Of a DNA stretch of 64,000 nt, positions 36,379 to 45,903 are shown one piece after another. Position numbers and translations under genes: made by a program. The notes under the pieces were generated by a model. The model was not told where the DNA came from, did no database searches, and saw only the letters and a list, made by a program, of their open reading frames with translations. Origin of the DNA: a virus; IMG/VR virus record IMGVR_UViG_3300021468_000001, positions 1-64,000 of that record; one strand, written 5' to 3'. Positions within the stretch are counted from its first letter, which is position 1. Each line of letters opens with the position of its first letter.

Positions 36379-38043
36379 ATGTCGGATCTGGACCTGGTCT
36401 TGAACCTTGGCGAGAGCGTGGAGTTTGAGGAAGTTGAGGGCGGGGCGCTTGTTGTAAAAAGGGTCCCGGCTCTCATTGAGGGTACGCACAAAGGACACGA
36501 GTTTACACCAGATATTATCGAAGAAACAGCCAAAAATATGCAGGATGTTACCGATGTGCAGTTGTTCAAGTCTCACGAAGAAGCGGAACAGAACCTAGTT
36601 GGTGGGGCAGTCAATTTCACTTTCGGTGAAAGTAATGGCAAGAAGGCGGTGCTTGCTGATCTTGTGATTGGCGATACCGATACCGCCACTCTCGTTAAAA
36701 ACCTCAAGAATTCTGGACTGAAAAACCTGGCAATCTCTCCGAGAGTTGACGTTTCTGAAAACAAAATCCTCCATGTTGCCCTTGTTTTGGAGCCTGCACA
36801 GGGTGAAGATGTTAGGCTAAAGGCTGACAAGGAGCCCGATGAAGAAGATCCCGAAGAAAAACCGGATGAAGAGCCGAAACAGAAAGAGAAGAAAATAGAG
36901 GAGAAGAAAGACGGTTCGTGGCCTGCATACACCCCTTATAAAACGTGGTGGGAAAATGTCAAGGCTATAATCTCTAAGACGCAGAACCCGGAGGAGGCGA
37001 TAAAGAAACTGAAAGAGCTTATCGAGAAAGCAGAAAAGGCTTGCCGGGGGAAAAACCAAGAGCGTCCATATCCGAACGTAAAAGCGGCGATGTCTTCGGG
37101 CGTTCAGGTTGTGGAAATGTTACCTTCGCCGTCAGTGAACTTTCAGCAGGCAACTGACAGTATCTATCGGGTCTTCCTTTTTGAAGAAGGTAAATATGTT
37201 TTTGGTGAAGACCGGTACCTCGTGGCGAACGCCAAAACATTCAAAGACTGGAAAGAAAGCCTTAGCTTGCTCAAGAAGGTTCCTGTTTTTCTTGGCCATC
37301 CGAAGAAGGGTGAGGAAAATGCTCCGGCCGTTGTTGGGTGGTTACTTGATGTCGATACAGAGGGCAAAAAGTGTTACGGGGTGATGGAAATTGTCGAAAA
37401 AGAAGTTGCCGATGCGATTGATAAAGGCAAGATTCTCGGAGTTTCAGTAGGGACAATGCCGCTGCGCCGAACCGAAGATGGTAACTTTATTTCGAATGCC
37501 CTCGACCATGTTGCCCTAACCGTTGATCCTGTTCTGAGGCAAACATTGGAGGAGGGATTTGAGAAGTTGGAACGCTATGTTGCTTCTGAGGAAGAGAAGG
37601 AGTATGTCGAGGGGTCGCTGGAAAGAATTGTTGATGAAGAAGAGGTAAGCCGTCTCAGAAGGGAAATCGAGGAGCAAAAACAGAAACTTAGCGAGGTAGT
37701 GAAGCGCCTTATGGCAACTGAAAATGAAAAGGCGAAGAGGGACCGAGAAGCAATAGATGAGCTTTTCAATAAGGCCATTGCTGAAGGAAGGATAACTCCG
37801 GCAGAAGTGACCTTGCGAAAGCCGGTTTACTACCAACTCCTTAACCTCAGGCGTCCCGTAAAAGTCGGGGATGAGGAAATCTCAGTTGTGGAGATGCTTC
37901 AAAGGGAGTTGGCGGTTCGCAAATCGGAATCGCTTGAGCCGGTCAACCAGTCGCAGGAAGCAAAGGCGTTCAATATCGAGAGCCTAATAGGGCTTCCACC
38001 GGATGAGTTCGTTTCGAAATTGAGGGATGTTTTCGGGGATTAA
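36379..38043 (+). CDS. Prohead protease/scaffold with tandem protease domains
   Basis: 554 aa. Start after TTTGGGGG. Two related domains: residues about 25-145 (FKSHEEAEQNLVGG.. LAISPRVDVSENKILHVALVLEPAQ) and about 300-390 (FLGHPKKGEENAPAVVGWLL.. LGVSVGTMPL..NALDHVALTVDP). Both show a His then a Ser in the DUF2213-like/prohead-protease pattern. An acidic linker (about 150-180) and a coiled coil (RLRREIEEQKQKLSEVVKRLMATENEKAKRD, about 420-450) follow, the usual scaffold region. One domain may be catalytic and the other structural. It lies immediately before the capsid gene as expected. Confidence 0.72.
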   Translation: MSDLDLVLNLGESVEFEEVEGGALVVKRVPALIEGTHKGHEFTPDIIEETAKNMQDVTDVQLFKSHEEAEQNLVGGAVNFTFGESNGKKAVLADLVIGDTDTATLVKNLKNSGLKNLAISPRVDVSENKILHVALVLEPAQGEDVRLKADKEPDEEDPEEKPDEEPKQKEKKIEEKKDGSWPAYTPYKTWWENVKAIISKTQNPEEAIKKLKELIEKAEKACRGKNQERPYPNVKAAMSSGVQVVEMLPSPSVNFQQATDSIYRVFLFEEGKYVFGEDRYLVANAKTFKDWKESLSLLKKVPVFLGHPKKGEENAPAVVGWLLDVDTEGKKCYGVMEIVEKEVADAIDKGKILGVSVGTMPLRRTEDGNFISNALDHVALTVDPVLRQTLEEGFEKLERYVASEEEKEYVEGSLERIVDEEEVSRLRREIEEQKQKLSEVVKRLMATENEKAKRDREAIDELFNKAIAEGRITPAEVTLRKPVYYQLLNLRRPVKVGDEEISVVEMLQRELAVRKSESLEPVNQSQEAKAFNIESLIGLPPDEFVSKLRDVFGD

Positions 38044-38058
38044 AAAGGAGGAACCGAG

Positions 38059-39147
38059 ATGATTCAGGTTGCTAAGGATGCTTTTATCGTAAGACCGTTT
38101 GAGGACCTTCTGAGTGTAGCAAATTTCGGTGAGGAAGTTATGGCGCAGTTTGCAAACTACACCCAGGCTATGAAAAAGGCAGACCTCACCGACAAGCTGA
38201 TTCAGCCGCTCTTTTCGGCGCGGACTATTCAGGATCTTCAAACGACATCTGCGCTTCTTGACCTAGCGCGAAAGATGGTCAAGATTAGCTGGAAGGGGCA
38301 GGGAGACCCCCTTCAGGTTCCCTATATCGACTATCTGAGTGGATCCGGTGTTTCTGAGGGAACCTCAACTGAGGGTTCTGAGGAAAAACTTTCGGTGACA
38401 ATGAAGTCGGTGGCTCTTGCCGAAAAGGCCCATTCAACGGCCTGGACGAGACATGCAGGGCGGCTGGCGCGATACTCTGTGCTGGAAGCGTCTCGTGAGG
38501 CGCTCAAAGATTGGGCAGTTCGAAAGATAGAGGCTGATATTCGTACCTCGCTTCAGACTTCGATCACTCAAATCATACGTCCGAATGATAAAGGTTCTGA
38601 TGAGGCAATGACCGCTACCGATGTTCTGGACACCGAGACGATTCGTCAGGCGCGGTGGATTCTTTGGAAGAAGAGGGCGGCCAGTTTCTCGCCTAAGGAC
38701 GTGGATACCGAGGGTAAGATGAAAAAGTCGATGGGGACGTACGTTCTCATTTGCCCGGGCGAGTTGCTTAAAGACCTCGAGGATGATACCGATTTTAAGA
38801 ATGCTCAGGAGAAAGCTGCCGACCTTGCGCGTGGATTCTCGCCGTGGGAAGGCGATATTTATCTCTATAAGGGCGTTCTTATCGTGAAGGGCGATCCGAG
38901 AATCTGGACGACTGAGACCATTTCGGCCGGGTACTCGTACAAGATGGCTCGTGCCCTAATGCTCGGGTCCGACGCTTTTGTCTTAGGCCTTGGCCAGCCG
39001 GAAGGCGAAAACTTCCTGACCGTGACACCCGAGGAAAGCGATGGTGGCCGTTTGCAGCGGCTGGTTCTGTCCATCATATACGGAGTCGGGGTTATCCGGG
39101 CGACTTCGGGTGTTTGGATTCATGCGGCGACGCAAGACCTAATCTAA
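38059..39147 (+). CDS. Major capsid protein
   Basis: 362 aa. The strongest ribosome site of the late arm (AAAAAGGAGGAACCGAG), as expected for the most abundant protein. The segment 'KGQGDPLQVPYIDYLSGSGVSEGTSTEGSEEKLSVTMKSVALAEKAHS' and the C-terminal 'IYLYKGVLIVKG...YKMARALMLGSDAFVLGLGQ' fit the N4-gp56/P22-like branch of HK97-fold capsids. It follows the protease/scaffold gene and is followed by a strong terminator, which isolates its transcript. Confidence 0.75.
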   Translation: MIQVAKDAFIVRPFEDLLSVANFGEEVMAQFANYTQAMKKADLTDKLIQPLFSARTIQDLQTTSALLDLARKMVKISWKGQGDPLQVPYIDYLSGSGVSEGTSTEGSEEKLSVTMKSVALAEKAHSTAWTRHAGRLARYSVLEASREALKDWAVRKIEADIRTSLQTSITQIIRPNDKGSDEAMTATDVLDTETIRQARWILWKKRAASFSPKDVDTEGKMKKSMGTYVLICPGELLKDLEDDTDFKNAQEKAADLARGFSPWEGDIYLYKGVLIVKGDPRIWTTETISAGYSYKMARALMLGSDAFVLGLGQPEGENFLTVTPEESDGGRLQRLVLSIIYGVGVIRATSGVWIHAATQDLI

Positions 39148-39171
39148 CCGGTTAGGTCGGCCCAGAGAGCG

Positions 39172-39206
39172 AGGAGGGGAGGATTTCCTCCCCTTCTCTT
39201 TTTTTC
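39172..39206 (+). terminator. Intrinsic terminator after the capsid gene
   Basis: AGGGGAGG (39175-39182), a 4-base loop, CCTCCCCT (39187-39194), then a T-rich end with seven T (39199-39205). It ends transcription from the capsid side immediately before the next promoter. Confidence 0.8.
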
Positions 39207-39208
39207 GC

Positions 39209-39237
39209 TTGACGGCGAAGTCCCAATCTGCTATCTT
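39209..39237 (+). promoter_or_regulatory. Leaderless promoter of the giant glycosyltransferase gene
   Basis: TTGACG (39209-39214), a 17-base spacer, TATCTT (39232-39237). The ATG follows six bases later (39244), about where transcription should start, and no ribosome site exists. A leaderless mRNA is therefore predicted. Confidence 0.7.
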
Positions 39238-39243
39238 CAAGTC

Positions 39244-42114
39244 ATGGACTTTGTGGAGGTTCTAGTCTTGGAGCTTTTCGTCGTAGAAAATATAAGCCCG
39301 GTTGCTCACACCTTGAAAGACTTTCAAGGGAAGCGAAAAACGATTGGATTCTCTCAGAAAGCTATAGTTTCGGCTGAAGTAGCATCTCTTTTAAGGCGGA
39401 CTGGTCAGTTCAAGATTCATGGAGTAGATTGGGATAAGATTGTTTCGGTTCTTGAGAAAGACATATCAGAGCCGACAGCAATCCAAAAACTCCAGAAATT
39501 TCGCCCGCCAACCGCTGGAAGTTTTGTCTTTGCAGTATTTCCAGAGGAAGAAGATATATCAATCCAAAGGTGGTTCTTTTCACAACTCGTTCGTCTATCG
39601 AGGGGCAATGATTCGCTTTGTGTTTACGCAAGAGACCTGCCAAAATTTGCCAGATTTTACTTTGGAACTCACAATATCGGGTGGATTTTTACTGAGAGTT
39701 TCTTTGGCAAGGTCGATGTGGTCATTGGGTTTTCTCAAAGCAATATAAGGAAATATTGTAGCAAATTTGGCGCGAGGGGGCTTCAAATATCGCCATCCCT
39801 GCTTCCAGATTGGGAAACTTCCGACCAGTTTCTTAATTCTCGAAGTAGCGGTAATAAAAACACGTTCCTTCTTTTGAGCAAGGATGTCCCGCCAAAATGG
39901 GTACAGGGATTTTCGGATTCTTTGAGAATCGAACACGTGAAGCCGGATGATGCCGAATGGATTTTTGATGCTGAAAGGGCAAGGCTTCTGTCTAGGGCTT
40001 TAATCTTTTTGAATCTTGAGAAGACGACCCTGCCATTCTATGAAAGAGAGGCAAAGCTGTGCGGGGCCTATGTTGTTTCAGATGCAAATCTGTTTTCGGA
40101 TATTGGTCCCGATGTGGCGCGCAATGAAAAGCCGCACGACTTGGTTGAGAAAGCGAGAACTATCCGCCCAGCTAGGCCGATCTCTCTCTCTTCGATTACC
40201 ACACTCGACTTGCTTCCAAAACGATCTACCCCTTCTCGAACCAAGGAGTATGACGTTCTAATTGTTCATTCGCCTTCATTGTCTGGGCGTTCCGGGGCAG
40301 ATAAAGCAACTATTGCGCTGAAAAAGCACTTGAGTAAAGAATGGAATGTAGGGCTGATGATTGCATCAACAGGGGAAAAATCCGGCCCGCTTGCCGAGAT
40401 AGCAGATTTTTGGGCACCGCTTTCTAAAATCGTATCCGATCATAATAAGTTTCCAGTGGCAAGTCTGTACATTGTGTCAGATTCTCTTATTCCTGCTGTC
40501 TCGGAAGTAGTGCCGAAATCGTCTATTCTTGGATATTTGCATTACTTGGGCGACCTGGCTGACGACAAAAACCGCGCCATCGAAACGCTTAAGGCAGGCT
40601 TCCTTCAAGGGGTGAAGATTCTTTCTCCATCCCGCTGTCTTGCTGAGAAGCTAAGAGAGATGTACTCGCTTGATGTTGAACACTGCGTGCCGAAGTATGA
40701 CTTCCCGCAAAAAAAGTCGCCTCCGCCTTCGGGAAAGAATAGAGATATGGTTTTTGTCCCGGTTCTTTATAACTCGGCGAAAGATCTTCAATTCTTACAC
40801 GAGATTGCAGAGTTGGTTCCTGAGGCTAACTTTGTTGTCGGAGATTGTCGGGCTCCGAAGTCGGCTATCAAGGCAAGAAATGTGAAGGTCCAATATTTTG
40901 AAAACGTACAAAATGCCTTTTCAAGGGCAAAGATAGTTCTTGTATTTAGTACAATTTCTACAACCCTTTCTATTTCTGCATGGGAGGCTTTAGCGGCCGG
41001 GATCCCGGTAATCGCCGAGGATAAAGTCCCATTTAAGGATCTCTTCGACCGATTTCGGCTTCCGAGAAACCCGGATATATGGGCGTCAGTAATTCGGAAG
41101 AATCTTAATCTCGAAAGTTATGCGTGGGGTGGAACGCGAAGGGCATGTAGAAGTGATTTCATGTCTTATATGGAAAAGGCAGACCGCTGGGACATATTGG
41201 TTTCTGAGGCAATTTCAAGGCGGGAAGTCGGCTTCAGTGTTCGTCCGTCGCCTTATGCTGGCGTTCAGAATGCGCTGGAGTGCATGAAACATGTTATTGT
41301 AAATGAGAACTCTGACATCGTAGTCGCATCTGTTTTGGACCATGATGCCCCTCATGGGTGTATAGGGTTTATAGCGTCATCCCTATCGCAACTCGCACTA
41401 GATGGACAGAATGACTTGATTGGCGAGTGTGCATCTTCATTGTCGCGCGGGAGGTTTTCTGCAATCATCACATTCGATACTGCAATTGCACGTCTTTTGA
41501 ATATGATCGTCGGAGATGAATTTGCGTTTGCACTGCCCGTTCCAATCAAGCCGATTAGAGGAATTGCGCGCCTTAAACCGCTAAAAACATCCATTCTTTT
41601 CAGGTCAAACGCACCAAGAAAAGATTTCTTTTTCAACTTGCTTTTGGCGGCTGAGGCGGGGGTCCAGGCCGTTGAGGTTTCAGATTCAGTTCCGCCGGAA
41701 GCATCTGCGATTGCCCAACGAATGGGGGTCATCCTTCGATTTCACCCGCTTTACTCGGGTGATGCCTATAGGAGTTTTTTGTCAGAAGTCAAGGTTGGCT
41801 TGCAGGTCACGCTATCGGAGTCTTTCAATTATACTGCCTTCGATCATTTTCAGGTAGGTACGCCTTGTCTTGTCTCCGAGCAGACAAGATGTATTTTCGA
41901 CTTGCCCAAAAGATGGAGATGGCTGATAATCAACCAAAGAGATCTTTTAGGCGCAGTTGATGTTTTCAGGGATGCAGCTAAAATGACAGAAAGGGATAGA
42001 CTTTCTCTTGCAAAGGATGCTCGGAAGGTGGCTGATGCGCTAAATATACGATTTAAGGCTGCTTTTTCTAGAGTGATGAGGTTGGTTCAGCGTAGAGCAA
42101 AAATATTAGCGTGA
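39244..42114 (+). CDS. Giant multi-domain GT-B glycosyltransferase in head module
   Basis: 956 aa. At least two GT-B type domains are visible. Residues about 335-690 start 'YDVLIVHSPSLSGRSGADKATIALKKHL' and have the donor-site 'AWEALAAGIPVIAEDKVPF'. The C-terminal part (about 690-950) has 'VTLSESFNYTAFDHFQVGTPCLVSEQ', a classic GT4-like E..N...D....G.P site. The first 330 residues may be a third, decayed GT. They follow a 60-residue start (VEVLVLELFVVENISPVAHTLKDFQGKRKT) that recalls small head proteins. It probably transfers sugar to a virion protein or cell-surface glycan. It lies between capsid and connector genes and has its own terminator/promoter pair. Confidence 0.75.
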   Translation: MDFVEVLVLELFVVENISPVAHTLKDFQGKRKTIGFSQKAIVSAEVASLLRRTGQFKIHGVDWDKIVSVLEKDISEPTAIQKLQKFRPPTAGSFVFAVFPEEEDISIQRWFFSQLVRLSRGNDSLCVYARDLPKFARFYFGTHNIGWIFTESFFGKVDVVIGFSQSNIRKYCSKFGARGLQISPSLLPDWETSDQFLNSRSSGNKNTFLLLSKDVPPKWVQGFSDSLRIEHVKPDDAEWIFDAERARLLSRALIFLNLEKTTLPFYEREAKLCGAYVVSDANLFSDIGPDVARNEKPHDLVEKARTIRPARPISLSSITTLDLLPKRSTPSRTKEYDVLIVHSPSLSGRSGADKATIALKKHLSKEWNVGLMIASTGEKSGPLAEIADFWAPLSKIVSDHNKFPVASLYIVSDSLIPAVSEVVPKSSILGYLHYLGDLADDKNRAIETLKAGFLQGVKILSPSRCLAEKLREMYSLDVEHCVPKYDFPQKKSPPPSGKNRDMVFVPVLYNSAKDLQFLHEIAELVPEANFVVGDCRAPKSAIKARNVKVQYFENVQNAFSRAKIVLVFSTISTTLSISAWEALAAGIPVIAEDKVPFKDLFDRFRLPRNPDIWASVIRKNLNLESYAWGGTRRACRSDFMSYMEKADRWDILVSEAISRREVGFSVRPSPYAGVQNALECMKHVIVNENSDIVVASVLDHDAPHGCIGFIASSLSQLALDGQNDLIGECASSLSRGRFSAIITFDTAIARLLNMIVGDEFAFALPVPIKPIRGIARLKPLKTSILFRSNAPRKDFFFNLLLAAEAGVQAVEVSDSVPPEASAIAQRMGVILRFHPLYSGDAYRSFLSEVKVGLQVTLSESFNYTAFDHFQVGTPCLVSEQTRCIFDLPKRWRWLIINQRDLLGAVDVFRDAAKMTERDRLSLAKDARKVADALNIRFKAAFSRVMRLVQRRAKILA

Positions 42115-42126
42115 AGGAGAAATGTG

Positions 42127-43551
42127 ATGGAATATGGGCTTGCTCTCAAGGATTTCAAAAAGCTTTTTAAGCGACTAGGTCTTCTTCATAGGATTTATAA
42201 GGACATAGAGACGCTTCGAGATAAGATAAGGGACTACTCTTTCTCGATTGAAGAGTTTGGAGACGTAGATAGCCAGCTGTCTTCATGGTCGCTATCCGGC
42301 GTAGAGTTCGAAACCAATACGGATGTAGATGGGCTAATTTATGTCTCGCTTGATTATAATGGGGTAGACACATATACTGTATCTCTTTTCAAGGATTCTG
42401 GAAGAACAGAAAAAGTAGCTGAGGGGACAACCGGATCTTCAACTGGGACGGTTTCGCTATCTGAACAAAATGACTCGGGTCTTTCGGGTTTAGTTAATCT
42501 TGATTATTCCAATGATTCGACTGATATTTATCTCAAAATCATTCCCGATTTTCGGTTGGTACTTAAGTGGTTATCTCCAGAGGAAGGCGAGGAATGGCAA
42601 GAAGCTTACCAGCGTTTTGTGTTTGATCTTTTAGATAAACTGAAGGCCCAAATGGAATCAGCGTTGTCGAAAGTTGAAAGCTCTTTTGACAAATTCCTTA
42701 CTGATGCTTGGGCAAAATTGGTCGGCTCCACCGAGTCTACGATAACGTCTCAAGATGTTGATACTGATGCAAGCGGTGACACAACTATTTCTTACGAGGG
42801 GCTTGCAGGCGATTTCGCAGACTCGATGGATGATGTTGGCGTTTCAGTTACGGAAGCGGGTTTTTCGGTTAGTAGTGAGTTTGATGATGACAACACTGGC
42901 GAGGGTGAGATTGATGCAACTCTTGACCCCCTTGCTCATTGCCGCCTTGCTGAAGCAACGCTTGAATGTACAGATGAAACGATCGGATCTGAAACGTTCG
43001 AGGTTAAAGGACGCCTTCCAGATGACACAATTGTTTATCCTGAGAGCGACCTGGTTGTGAAGAAGCACTGGAAGTCACCGGCGCTTGGGTTGAATATGCG
43101 CATCCTTAGGGCGATTACGGACACAATAGATGATGTTTATGTGGATGTGTCACAATGGAGTTTTAGCGGAGAAACATCGGCTAATACAGACGGCGGGATC
43201 CTCCATGCAAAGTTTACAACCTCGGACTCTAAGTTTCATTTTTACTCTTCCGCGGCAAAGCAAAGTACGGATGAGGTTGCCGAAAGTGAGGAAATAACTG
43301 GAAGTGGAACTTTTGATATTGAAGAAGTTAATAATTCGGGACTTACTGGAACGGTTGTTGTGCTTTCGGTGCCGCCAAGCGATATTAACTTTCAGGTCGA
43401 CCTCCATGTTTTCAAGGAAGGAGACAAGATCCGGCTTTCCTTTACATCAACATTGAGTGAGTATAACAGGCTTTTTGGATGGGCAATGAGCACTCCGCTG
43501 CCAGATTCAGATAGTCCCAACATACCTGAATCGTATGCGACACGTGGATAG
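42127..43551 (+). CDS. Structural protein with repeated beta domains
   Basis: 474 aa. ATG at 42127 (GAAGGAGAAATGTG upstream). Two copies of an Ig-like or appendage domain: residues about 50-140 (SSWSLSGVEFETNTD..VSLSEQNDSGLSGLVNLDY) and about 340-440 (SQWSFSGETSANTD..FDIEEVNNSGLTGTVVVLSV). Between them are a helix-rich part (EEGEEWQEAYQRFVFDLLDKLKAQMESALSKVESSF) and a third related beta part. It may decorate the head or form the neck. Position between capsid and connector genes. Confidence 0.6.
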   Translation: MEYGLALKDFKKLFKRLGLLHRIYKDIETLRDKIRDYSFSIEEFGDVDSQLSSWSLSGVEFETNTDVDGLIYVSLDYNGVDTYTVSLFKDSGRTEKVAEGTTGSSTGTVSLSEQNDSGLSGLVNLDYSNDSTDIYLKIIPDFRLVLKWLSPEEGEEWQEAYQRFVFDLLDKLKAQMESALSKVESSFDKFLTDAWAKLVGSTESTITSQDVDTDASGDTTISYEGLAGDFADSMDDVGVSVTEAGFSVSSEFDDDNTGEGEIDATLDPLAHCRLAEATLECTDETIGSETFEVKGRLPDDTIVYPESDLVVKKHWKSPALGLNMRILRAITDTIDDVYVDVSQWSFSGETSANTDGGILHAKFTTSDSKFHFYSSAAKQSTDEVAESEEITGSGTFDIEEVNNSGLTGTVVVLSVPPSDINFQVDLHVFKEGDKIRLSFTSTLSEYNRLFGWAMSTPLPDSDSPNIPESYATRG

Positions 43552-43563
43552 AGGAGAAGATTG

Positions 43564-44241
43564 ATGGCCCTTCCTTTCGGTTCTGTTGATGGCGTGAAAG
43601 CAGTTTTGCGCAGTTCTCCTCCGACTGGAGGAGGAGAGTCCTTTATCCGAGTGCCGGAGGATATTGCGGAGTCGAGAGTCGAACACCTGCTTAATGTTAC
43701 TGCTGAAGAGATAATCTCAAAGATCGGGTTTCAGCCAGTGGCGAACTATATCTTAAAAGAGATTAACAACAAGCTAGCAGCCTGGCATGTCTATATGGAG
43801 GTTTGGTCATCCGCAGGGCAGTTTGAACGCGGAATTCCTGAACAAGTTAGTGCTTGGCGTTTGTGGGCTTTTGAGAAGCTTGAGGATCCCGATTTTGTTT
43901 CTTCTCTTGAACCGGAGACATCAACAGAGGTGGTTTCGCCGGAGGAGATTTGTGAGGATTTCGTAAGGATTCAAGACGAGTCAATCATTTTTTACTCTGA
44001 CCATGACTCTTTCCTGGGAACAGTTCCGATTATAGAGGGATCAGAAGAGGTTAGAACGGCAAAGCGTGGTGGAGGAACTGTTTTCAAAAGAGGAACCGAT
44101 TATCATATCTGGTATGCGGATGGACGTATGCGGGTTATAAGCGGCGGTTCGATAACGATAGGACAGCAGTTGTATGTAACGTATCATGCAGTTCGTAGGC
44201 GTGAGTTTCTTGATAAGATTTCATCGGAACTCGACAATTGA
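43564..44241 (+). CDS. Head-tail connector / neck protein
   Basis: 225 aa. ATG at 43564 after AGAGGAGAAGATTG. A helical first half (EEIISKIGFQPVANYILKEINNKLAAW) and a beta-rich second half (IFYSDHDSFLGTVPIIEGSEEVRTAKRGGGTVFKRGTDYHIWYADGRMRVISGGSI). No specific family recognised; assigned by position between the capsid and tail genes. Confidence 0.5.
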   Translation: MALPFGSVDGVKAVLRSSPPTGGGESFIRVPEDIAESRVEHLLNVTAEEIISKIGFQPVANYILKEINNKLAAWHVYMEVWSSAGQFERGIPEQVSAWRLWAFEKLEDPDFVSSLEPETSTEVVSPEEICEDFVRIQDESIIFYSDHDSFLGTVPIIEGSEEVRTAKRGGGTVFKRGTDYHIWYADGRMRVISGGSITIGQQLYVTYHAVRRREFLDKISSELDN

Positions 44242-45446
44242 AAGCATTTCAACAAGCAATAGCTTGGGTAATTAGCGATGCGGCAAATCTCATAACGCGG
44301 CAATGCGCTATGGTGTTGCAAAAGGCGTCGTTACTTGCAGCGGATGAGATGAAAAGGATGAGAACAAGACAGAGAAGGTTAAAGCCGGTATCGTTTAGCG
44401 TTTTGGCGGGGACTATCGGGCTTGGATATCTTATTAGGAAGCTAGACGCAGAAACGCGAGAAACTTTGATGGGCGCGCTTCCGAGTTTCTATGCTACTGT
44501 TTTTTCGATTATGGCGAAGAGATCCTGGCAGAACATTTACGAGTCGTTCATGATCGGCGGCCCTAGGGCGAACGATCTCGAACCGCATGGTCCGTGGCCA
44601 AAACTTTCGAAAAAAACCACGGACAGAAAAGGACATGACCGCTTCGGAGTTGACGATGGTCAAATGCTTAAGCGGATAAGAAGGTGGGCTAGGATAGCAG
44701 AGAGGCGGGGTCAGGCGTTCAGGCGGCTTGCCGGGGTTATCGAGCAGGCCGTTTCTGGCGCCCCTTCCCGTGATTTTGCAATCGCCAATCTTGAAAGTGC
44801 AGTAGACATGGTTCGGTCTAAAGGCGGATGGAGTGTCCGCCGGCTAAATGCGTTGATTGCGCAGCTTGATAAGCCAGTGCCACGAGTAGGGCGTTCTGGT
44901 GGGGTTCCGCCCAGACTCCATGCAAAAATGGGACCGTTAAGCCTGATTGGCGTTATCCCTCGTTCTCAAATGGGGAAGGGTCGTTGGTTACTTTCAATTT
45001 CTGTGGTCCATCGCTTGAAGGCTGAAAGAAAATGGGAGCAGAAACTTGTGTGGTTCCATAGTGGAAGAAGGGCATCTGAAAGGAGTGGGCCGCAGCCGCC
45101 AAGACCGTTCACCATTTTTACAACCAGGGATTATGAGGAGTCAACTGACCTGGCCGCAAAGGTGTTTCTCTCGGTTATTGCACCGAAAGTGCGAGAATCT
45201 GTTAGTAGAACAAAAATGGGCTTCAATCGTTTCATGCAGAGATTGTATGTTAAATTAACGCAGCAGGGGTTTCGCGTCGAGCGTCAGATTTCGCTTGCCG
45301 AGAAACGGATATTGGCGATTGCAGAGCGAATGCGCAAAGTTGGGAAAGGTCCGCCGGGACGGCCGGGGGCATTCGAGGCTGGTGCGAAGGAAATTTTGAA
45401 AGCGGCTTACTCCTTTCAAGCGGCTGTAGCACAATCGGAGGCGTGA
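44238..45446 (+). CDS. Head-tail joining / minor head protein
   Basis: 402 aa from a TTG at 44238 overlapping the upstream TGA (ATTGA), with GGAACTCG upstream. Basic and helical. It contains 'RLKAERKWEQKLVWFHSGRRASERSGPQPPRPFTIFTTRDYEESTDLAAKVF', recalling HK97 gp10-like and Mu gpG/gpH-type neck proteins. It may be the tail-completion or minor head component. Assignment rests mainly on position. Confidence 0.5.
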   Translation: MKAFQQAIAWVISDAANLITRQCAMVLQKASLLAADEMKRMRTRQRRLKPVSFSVLAGTIGLGYLIRKLDAETRETLMGALPSFYATVFSIMAKRSWQNIYESFMIGGPRANDLEPHGPWPKLSKKTTDRKGHDRFGVDDGQMLKRIRRWARIAERRGQAFRRLAGVIEQAVSGAPSRDFAIANLESAVDMVRSKGGWSVRRLNALIAQLDKPVPRVGRSGGVPPRLHAKMGPLSLIGVIPRSQMGKGRWLLSISVVHRLKAERKWEQKLVWFHSGRRASERSGPQPPRPFTIFTTRDYEESTDLAAKVFLSVIAPKVRESVSRTKMGFNRFMQRLYVKLTQQGFRVERQISLAEKRILAIAERMRKVGKGPPGRPGAFEAGAKEILKAAYSFQAAVAQSEA

Positions 45447-45447
45447 A

Positions 45448-45891
45448 ATGGCGCTTTCTTCCAAAATTCAGGAAGTTAGGGACGCCCTAAAAACTCTATT
45501 GCAGGGCATTTCTGGAGATATAGGAAGTCCGCATTTTGTAGATACTGAACCTTCAGAGAAGGGATGGAACCTTCTCCCTGTTGTCTTTATCGCTGCTGCT
45601 AGCGCACAACTGGGAAGGCTGACAAATGCTACTGTGATTTACAGCCTTGATTTTGTCATCAACTACTTTTACTCTGAAGTTCCTCCTGGTGATAGGCGGC
45701 ACCAAGCATGGGATGCGGCTGCTACAATCGCGGAGAAGATTCAAAGCGATCCGTCTCTTGGTGGTCTTGTGGTAGGAATTGATGGAGATATTGGAATTAG
45801 GGATTCGGCAGTTGAGTTTGGGATTCAAGAAAGATTCTTGACCGGAATTCAATTAACAGTAACTTATGTATTGACTCCTTTCGAAAAATGA
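45448..45891 (+). CDS. Tail terminator-like protein
   Basis: 147 aa. Start after AATCGGAGGCG. The pattern (helical start QEVRDALKTLLQG, PVVFIAAASAQLGRLTNATVIYSLDFVINYFYSEV, WDAAATIAEKIQSD, ERFLTGIQLTVTYV) fits small tail-terminator proteins that cap the tail tube before head attachment. It precedes the tail tube gene, as in lambda-like orders. Confidence 0.6.
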   Translation: MALSSKIQEVRDALKTLLQGISGDIGSPHFVDTEPSEKGWNLLPVVFIAAASAQLGRLTNATVIYSLDFVINYFYSEVPPGDRRHQAWDAAATIAEKIQSDPSLGGLVVGIDGDIGIRDSAVEFGIQERFLTGIQLTVTYVLTPFEK

Positions 45892-45903
45892 GGAGATAGA
45901 AGA

